The notes beneath the pieces are model-generated. The model was given only the letters and a program-made list of their open reading frames with translations. It did not search any database and had not been told where the DNA came from. From NCBI GenBank assembly GCA_905250125.1, contig CAJNOL010001365.1:1-64000 (forward strand): a DNA stretch of 64,000 nt. The letters run 5' to 3'. Numbering within the stretch: position 1 is the first letter of the stretch; each line of letters starts with the position of its first letter. The position numbers and the translations under genes are program-made. Below are positions 56,977-64,000 of this stretch, piece by piece. The DNA comes from Rotaria sordida. Its lineage: Eukaryota > Rotifera > Eurotatoria > Philodinida > Philodinidae.

Positions 56977-59458
56977 GTTCTACAATATTTTATTTCAATT
57001 TTTTAATATTATAAAGTAGATATCATGCGGTTTATGATAATTTTCTATATCAATGACTAGAATAATTATACGATGAATAGTTTATTAGTGTTTCATATGC
57101 GAGTTTCCTGAGTTTGACTATGATAAGAAAAGGAAAATAGCAAGGAAAATTCAAGGGATCTGTTATCTATTTTTGTCAGAAACATGTGTCAGTCAATATA
57201 TATGACTTCAATATATTCTTTTAACTAGTGTTTACAATTTTTCTTGCTCTTTCATTTCGTTTTCTCAGCTGAGTAATAAATGGTTGTATGCATTGCTTTA
57301 CTTGTTTTGTATTGGTCTATGTCTGGTAATAGTGTAATGTATGACTTCTTCGATCAGCAAACAGTAGATCTCCTGTGAAGGATGATAAATAATGACATTT
57401 GTATGTTTTTTATTGATCATCCTAGAGCAATACTACACAACGTACTACGTAGAATAATGGAGACCATATGGGCTCAGTAAGTATAGTAACAAATACATAC
57501 ATATTACTAATTATTACATGTGGATGTGTGTACAGTTATTCTACTAAAAAAAAAAAGAACGATATACTTTTCAAAAAGTCTACGTCTTCCGTATTCTTCA
57601 CTAGGATAAAATGACGCTTACGGACGAGAGAGAAGATAGGAAAAAAAAGAATAAAAATGTGCAGGCGCAAATTATTAGCTAATAGCCGTTGTTTCAAATA
57701 CATCTGTTACTTTTTCTTGCTCTCCCTTTTTGTCTCATTTTTATTTTGTCTCTATAACCTTCTACTTATTTTCTCCCTATCAGTTTCCGTTTTATTTTCT
57801 CATCCCTTAAACATTAATTCTCTGTTCAATATATACGTTAATTTCTTGAATTAGTTTCATCTTTTTCTACTGCTTCTCCTGCGTAAATACAAAAATGAAA
57901 GAAAATAAAATGAGTTTGGACTCTTAAGTCAACGAAGTGAATCTAAAAATATATGTTCATATTGTTAATGACAATTATATCTAAGAACACTTTGCCGACA
58001 TAACTCATTACGTTTATAAATCATCCATACATCTCAATTACTAATTTTTCTTGTTTTTTGCGTTTCTCGTTTTCCTCCTTGTCCGTTCATCATGAGATAA
58101 AAGTAGGAAAGGCATAATTATACTATAATAACAAGAAAGAAAAACATTTAACATCTTTTTATCAATAAAAAAAAATCATATATAAGTTGAAAAAAAAATT
58201 TTAATTGGTTTTACAAAAAATATACGCACAGATTAAATGATATTGAATAACATCTTTAAAAAAAATCCTACTAGTATATATATAGTCAATGTATATTTGC
58301 AAGTGGTTCGTGCCCGTATGAAAGTCATGAAAAAATCAACGAGAAAGTCACAATGCTAAATTAATTTTTTTGTATAACGTCATTCAATTGAAGAAATGCT
58401 CTTTATCAATGGAATATAAGAAGTTTTGTAGAAAAAAAAATAGCAAGAGAACTTTTTATTTTTTTTCTTCTTCATTAACAAGTTCAAATTGAATTACTTC
58501 GTACTTTTTTAAAGACTATAGAAATATGACCAAAAAAAAAAGTATATCTTCTTTTCTTTTTTAACATATTCTTATCTATCGCTCGAGGGAATAAAAAGAC
58601 AAAAGAAAAATCTACAAAATTTTGTTTTCACATTTATAAAATAATGTTCCGTCTCTTGACGCGTACGATTTTTATTTTGAGAAGACTATAGAGCATAGAT
58701 AAAATGTATAGATGAATATTTCAGTAATTGCTCTTCCACTCAAATTTGTAGAAAGATTGTCTCAAAAAAATAATATATTATCATTTTCAATCAAAAAGAT
58801 TAATTACTACTTTTATACCTTTTTATAAGAATATCGATAGCAACAGAAAAAATAGGCAACTGATTAACTGACAATTCTCTTCTTTTCTTTTTCTTCAGTC
58901 ATAATAGATTATCTTATTTATGTTGATTATTCCTCATACATAAATATGAGTCGAGATATTTTCAGTGTATGTCATTCTCGTCGTGTGTAGCTGCAATTCA
59001 TAGACTATTGACGACAACGGATATTGTATGCAAGCAGAACGATTACCAAACCATTGATTAACATGATATGATATGTTTGTTTTGAAGGTTGTCTTAAAGA
59101 TTGTTATTAAACTTTTGTCTGTGTCTATCTACATTTTTTTTGCTGAAAAATAAGAACAATGTCACTCTTGTATTCTTATCATTGGCAACACAACATTAAT
59201 TAAGGAGGTGATATATAAAAAAAAAAGTTAAAGTTATTTGACAAGTCTATGTGTCAAGAATGAAATATCATATCTATAAAATTCTTCAAATTTATAGTCA
59301 GGTGATTTAAAATGTATTAATCTCCGCCATTCTCAATATATATGTGTTCATCGTATTGAAGTTATAACTTCAACAAAAAAAAATTTTATCGATGATTTTT
59401 CAGATCAACTAATTACCAATTAATTGTCAATAGATTGATGGTATTATAATCATAATAT
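56977..59458. other. Intergenic, gene-free
   Basis: Upstream of the minus-strand GPCR. AT-rich, poly-A/T runs. A frame at 57657-57854 encodes Phe/Leu/Ser-rich low-complexity sequence and is not supported. Confidence 0.4.
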
Positions 59459-59545
59459 ATAAGGGGTGTTCCAGAAGTTCTGTTACATTTCTAAGCCAAG
59501 ATTACTTAAAAACGTAACAGAACTTCTGGGACACCCTTTATATAT
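59459..59545. mobile_element. Small Tc1/mariner-type MITE (about 85 bp)
   Basis: AAGGGGTGTTCCAGAAGTTC TGTTAC... and ...GTAACAGAACTTCTGGGACA CCCTTTATA form an inverted repeat of about 28 bp with one or two mismatches around a 28-bp loop, flanked by TATA on both sides. Confidence 0.8.
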
Positions 59546-62500
59546 ATATTTATAGTTAATTTTTCAATTTCAAAGCATAAATATCATTTTTTTTTTAATG
59601 AAAATATATTAAAAAATTATACGTACATTTTGTTAATGCCTTACATAATTGTAGATATAATCAAATGACGTTAAATTCTACAGCTAGTGAAATAATAGAT
59701 CTTCAGAATCTCATGACTCGATTTAAATAATATTTGAACTTTGTATTAATAGGAAAAAGAATATGATTCATACATAAGCATGTTAAATGCACATCAGACC
59801 CGGACTTATATCGTGTCAAAAGAATAAACTTTGCTTGACTAGGCTTTTTAATATTTATCAGGACGGCACTGTTATTTATGTATTATTCTGGAATAAATTA
59901 CATCAGTAAAGCTAATTTGAAAAACAAAAGCATCAAACAGATACCATAAAGAAGTAGGAGTGACTTGTGACTTCGAAATGCGATCAGTGAGGAACTATCG
60001 AGATCTATTTTTTGTTTTAGAATTTATTCAAGCTGTTTAAAATCTTAGATTTTTCTTTGATAATATATAATAAGTTTTGATTGTACTAGAAGAAAGTCAT
60101 AGTATGGAGAAGTCATGTTTCATCCTCAACTAGTTTTTCTATCTTGTTTTTTGTCTTTGTTTTTATTCTCAGCTAAATGCTCATTTCATCACCATTGTTA
60201 ACCTTGCCAATTAGAATAAAATTGAATACCGAGATTCACTATAACACTCTTCAAAAATCTCGAAATACAATAAAAGCTGGATATTGTTCTAATTATTTAC
60301 TTAATTAATGTTTAAATCTGATCTTGATATTTTGAAGATCTATTTCATTAGCTATAAAACTTAGCATCATCAGAATGGATCTACGATTATGTAAAGCATT
60401 AACACAATGTAATTCTAATTTTCCTCAATAATTTTTTAATGATTCATATCATAAAAGATTGATATATATCGTTTTAAAATTAATAAAAATTAACCTGAAA
60501 TGACTTCAACAAACTTTAATGTTGACATGACAATTTCGATACAATAGATATATGTTTAGACAGAATCAATTGACTTTATAGAACAAATAACAATAAGTCA
60601 ATGATGAATTTAGTAAGTACTATTGACATCATTCTAAATAACTGTTTTATCAATGTTCCTAGAAATAAATTAATCTCCTAAAGCAAATAAAATCATAGAT
60701 CACATGTCAAAATTTATTAAACACATAATAAATTTTTTTTTTAAACATTAATCATATTATATTTCGTTGGATTATTCTTAGAGTTATTGGATTAAATTTC
60801 TTTAATAATTATAAAATTTCAACATGATAATTATTTATATTGAAAAAATCTGTTGTTTATTCTCTTTCTAAAATATATACTATTTACAAGAGTATGAAAG
60901 TATATGTGGACGTGTTTAACCATAGGGTACCCCGATTTACTTTCTTTCTATTATCATTTAAAAAGCTAACCATATTCGGGCCAGATTATCACCATCATCG
61001 CTAAACTACTAAATTTAAAATATTAGCTGCTGATGGCTGTCTTATATGATATTATTCAGTTCCTTAAAAACGATAGGACACGATTTCAGGGACTGAATAA
61101 TTCTATACAAGACAGCCATCAGCAGCTAATATTTTAGATTTAGTAGTATAGCGATGAGAGTGAGAATTTGGCTCGAATATGGTTAGTTTTTTAACTGATA
61201 ATAGAAAGAAAGTAAATCGGGGTACCCTATGATTAAGCAAGTTCATATATATCAGCTATTATTCGCTTCTCATTCATGACCTAGTAAATTACAGTGCTAG
61301 AAATGACAACAGGGGAGAAAAAGAACATACTTTTTTTTACCTCGACATAAACAGTCGTCAAAGGATTGCATGACTTGTTCTAATTTATAGAAAACATATG
61401 CTACACTGATTTCTACACATGATTTCCATTTTTTTGTTATGTGTACCGAACAAATATAATTCTACTCAGTAGAAATTCATTTACAACTTAACTTGAAAAT
61501 GATAATAGCATTTCTGAGATACAAAAGAAAAGTAATATCGCTTTTTTGTTTTTAATGACAACATCATGTGATACATTGTTTTCTTGCTATTAATAAAAAC
61601 CAATTTACAACTTATTTAATCAACCATCTTATTTAAAGATTCACTCAACAAATGTCGAAGAAATATATTTTTTATCTATCTTCATTCTTATTTCGACTTA
61701 TTTACTTTCGATATTTTTTATATTTCGAGTTTTTTTACATTCGGAATTTTTAACATTTCTGTTATCGATATTGTTACTTTTCGACAAAAGTTGAATTCAC
61801 TTATCTTAAATGAATTATTAAAGGGTATTTTCTTATTTTTATAACATCTACTGGTCAAACTTGTAATCTTCTTTGAAATTACAATATTAATAACATGTAT
61901 TATTGAAATTAGTTCTCGGCAAAAGCCTTGCAGGTTATAAATGCATTACATGATATAACTATTCTTTATTGAAAAGAAAAAATTTCTAGTAGCATTTGAC
62001 ATGATTTGAAAATTGCAAGATGTTGTCATGAAAAGAAGTATGTCTAGACATCTGCAAAATGAACACAATGTTTAATTATGAAATTTAACATTAATTAAAT
62101 CTCTTATTTGGAAAAATTCATATTAACATATAAGGATAAATAGATATCTTCTCTAATTTAACAAACAAGAATTAAAAGCTACTGGATTGACATTTATTAT
62201 TTCACAATAATCTATTTATATGAATGAGAGATATTCTATTTTCTTAGAAAAAGAATTTGAAAATAGGAAATGGATATAATTAATTAATAGAGTAAAAAGC
62301 GTGAGGCAAACATAATTACACTATGTTTTATGAACTTGTTTAAAAAAAAGCTCGTCCTGATTCTTTGATTTAATAATTATATTTTACTCAGGAGTGTTTG
62401 TCGGAAGTTGATCAATTTATCGAGACAAAAGAGTAGCATTAGATTTTTAGCCTAAGATGAATTAATTAAGAAAAAGTTGTTAGCACAATTCCTGCAAGAT

Positions 62501-64000
62501 CAAAATGGAAAAACACAATGTAACAGCCATTGATAATCACATGAGATTGCTTTATTCTATCTATTTGGGAATATATTTCTTCTTTATCTATTTACTTAAT
62601 TCTTCAGAAATGCAATAATGAAATAGTTCGCATATTAGAACGAAATGTTATTCATATAGTCTTTGATCGTATATCAACAACCCCTGTCACGGTCTGTTCT
62701 AGAGAGAAGGACGTTACTAACATGTCTGTCGAGGCCTGTAATGGTCTCTAATTAGTGTCTGTCGTAGTCTGTGCGCAGGCATGGGTCCACGTTTCTACTT
62801 CAATATTTCAACACTCATTTTAGATCGTGTTTGACAAAAGTCAAAATATAAAATTAGAGCCATGATCAGAAAATTTTTCTCAAAATATAATATTTACTTC
62901 CGAAAATAATGGATTTATCAAGCTATTTATGTTATATCGTAGCATCCGTGATACATACATTTGAAACTTGTTTGATTAGAATGAAAAGTATTTGTTCTGA
63001 AAAGAAACTCAAAGACATGTTATGTATTGAATATGTAACTGAAATTTGTTAATCAGTCTGTTTTTATTAATCCTCATCATTGTAGAAGATATGCTATATA
63101 GTACGAGAATCGTAAAGTAGAATAAAAAAAATTCATAGATTAGATATGTTTTTGAATTTTTTTCATACCCTACTTAAGTTTATTGATGAGTATTACGTAA
63201 GAATAATAAGTAAAGAGCTATCTTGAGTAGTTTTCATCCTAAATGACAGATATAACAACGTATAATTGAACAAAAGCATTCAATTTTGTCGAATATAGCA
63301 TGATAATTATATAAATATATAATTATCCATCATTATAGCAATGTAATTCTCCAGTAAATACGTTTGTTTTGACTTTTCTGTCATTGAGACAAAAAGTTCA
63401 AATGTTAAATGTAGTGTTGATGATAAAAAGTATAAGAAAAAACATATTAAAAAGAAGTGTTGACTTACGCTCGGGTTCATATTTACTTAGCGAAAAGATA
63501 TTATTCTTGAAAGGCTATCCAATTTTAGTATTTTAATTTATATGCTCGATGAGAAAAATGTCTCAAGCAATATTCGAAAAAGACTTGTGCTGCTTCGTTT
63601 TAAAAATAATGAATTTAATATTACAATTGATTTGTTTTCCATTCCAACTATTTTTTGAATGTAATCAAGTATAATTACTAAGCCAAGCTCATATTTACGC
63701 TCAATAGATTCATAAGGATAGAATTATCTTCATCTAGTAGACTATAAATATCTTTCTGTGATACATTCTAAATTTTTAATCTTAAGTCAATAACATATCT
63801 TCATGCTAACTGTTATTGTGATGATAATTGATGAAACGAACTCTATTGAACGGATAATCAACTGAATAAAGTTATTAGTATGACTTTTTCTAAAAAACAG
63901 TGTAAAGTACATTGATTTTTCAGGTTTTATAAGAGGATATGAATTGATTCATTCATTTTTTTCTAACCTGATTTTATGACTTATATAAAAGTTAACTTTT
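59546..64000. other. Gene-free AT-rich tail of window
   Basis: Apart from the foldback at 60914-61238, nothing is recognised. A GC-richer patch at about 62690-62800 contains loosely repeated GTCTGT(C/T)G words of unknown meaning. Confidence 0.4.
60914..61238. repeat. Large foldback (arms about 150 bp)
   Basis: The left arm (60914-61063) and right arm (about 61082-61238) are reverse complements at roughly 88-90%. Perfect blocks include ATAGGGTACCCCGATTTACT, ATTAGCTGCTGATGGCTGTC and their complements; the loop is only about 18 bp. No coding frame. Likely a foldback/MITE; transcription through it would give a long hairpin. Confidence 0.88.

Noticed and set aside
57657..57854. 65-codon frame with a hydrophobic stretch
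   Set aside because: Low-complexity Phe/Leu/Ser translation of pyrimidine-rich DNA with no supporting context.

Overview
This window looks like a metazoan genome segment, most likely from a bdelloid rotifer. It is very AT-rich. Genes are split by many short GT-AG introns, often 50-60 nt, plus a few long ones. Several start codons sit shortly downstream of a pyrimidine-rich AG, as expected where mRNAs receive a spliced leader. Conserved genes are clearly animal: PUF60, TRMU/MTU1, a TBATA-like protein, TMEM168, folliculin, a Cys-loop receptor subunit and two rhodopsin-like GPCRs. Tracts of the hexamer GGGTGT (a rotation of TGTGGG, the repeat I recall for bdelloid telomeres) and a decayed bacterial-type glutathionylspermidine synthase point to bdelloids. 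The species assignment is inference.

Layout. Positions 1-15.3 kb are gene-dense: the 3' part of PUF60 (+), a coiled-coil protein (-), TRMU (+), a four-helix membrane protein (+), a TBATA-like gene (-), a nicotinic-type channel subunit (+) and a small single-pass glycoprotein (-) that ends 17 bp from it, tail to tail. From 15.3 to 23.9 kb there is no convincing intact gene. Two DNA transposons can be delimited there: a Tc1/mariner-like element with TA flanks, and an hAT element with an 8-bp target duplication. From 23.9 to 35.8 kb lie a GPCR truncated by a 100-N assembly gap, a nuclear-receptor pseudogene, TMEM168, folliculin, and a short gene encoding one POT1-type telomere-binding OB fold.

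Positions 36-47 kb form a repeat graveyard. It holds a GC-richer island, F-box and MATH gene fragments, an hAT element with a perfect 8-bp duplication, a Tc1-like element, a possible retroelement remnant, and a series of inverted telomere-like GGGTGT/ACACCC hairpins built around two recurrent core sequences. It resembles a fossil subtelomere or the product of a hairpin-forming repeat that spreads. From 49 to 57 kb are the glutathionylspermidine synthase pseudogene (at least three frameshifts), a compound inverted-repeat element enclosing an intact 50-codon ORF with FLYWCH-like start, a tail-anchored protein gene, and a second GPCR (-). The last 7 kb holds no recognisable gene, only a small MITE and a 325-bp foldback.

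There are no operons; the genes serve unrelated cellular functions. Exon boundaries were read by eye from GT/AG sites, reading-frame continuity and remembered family alignments, and may be off by a base or two.
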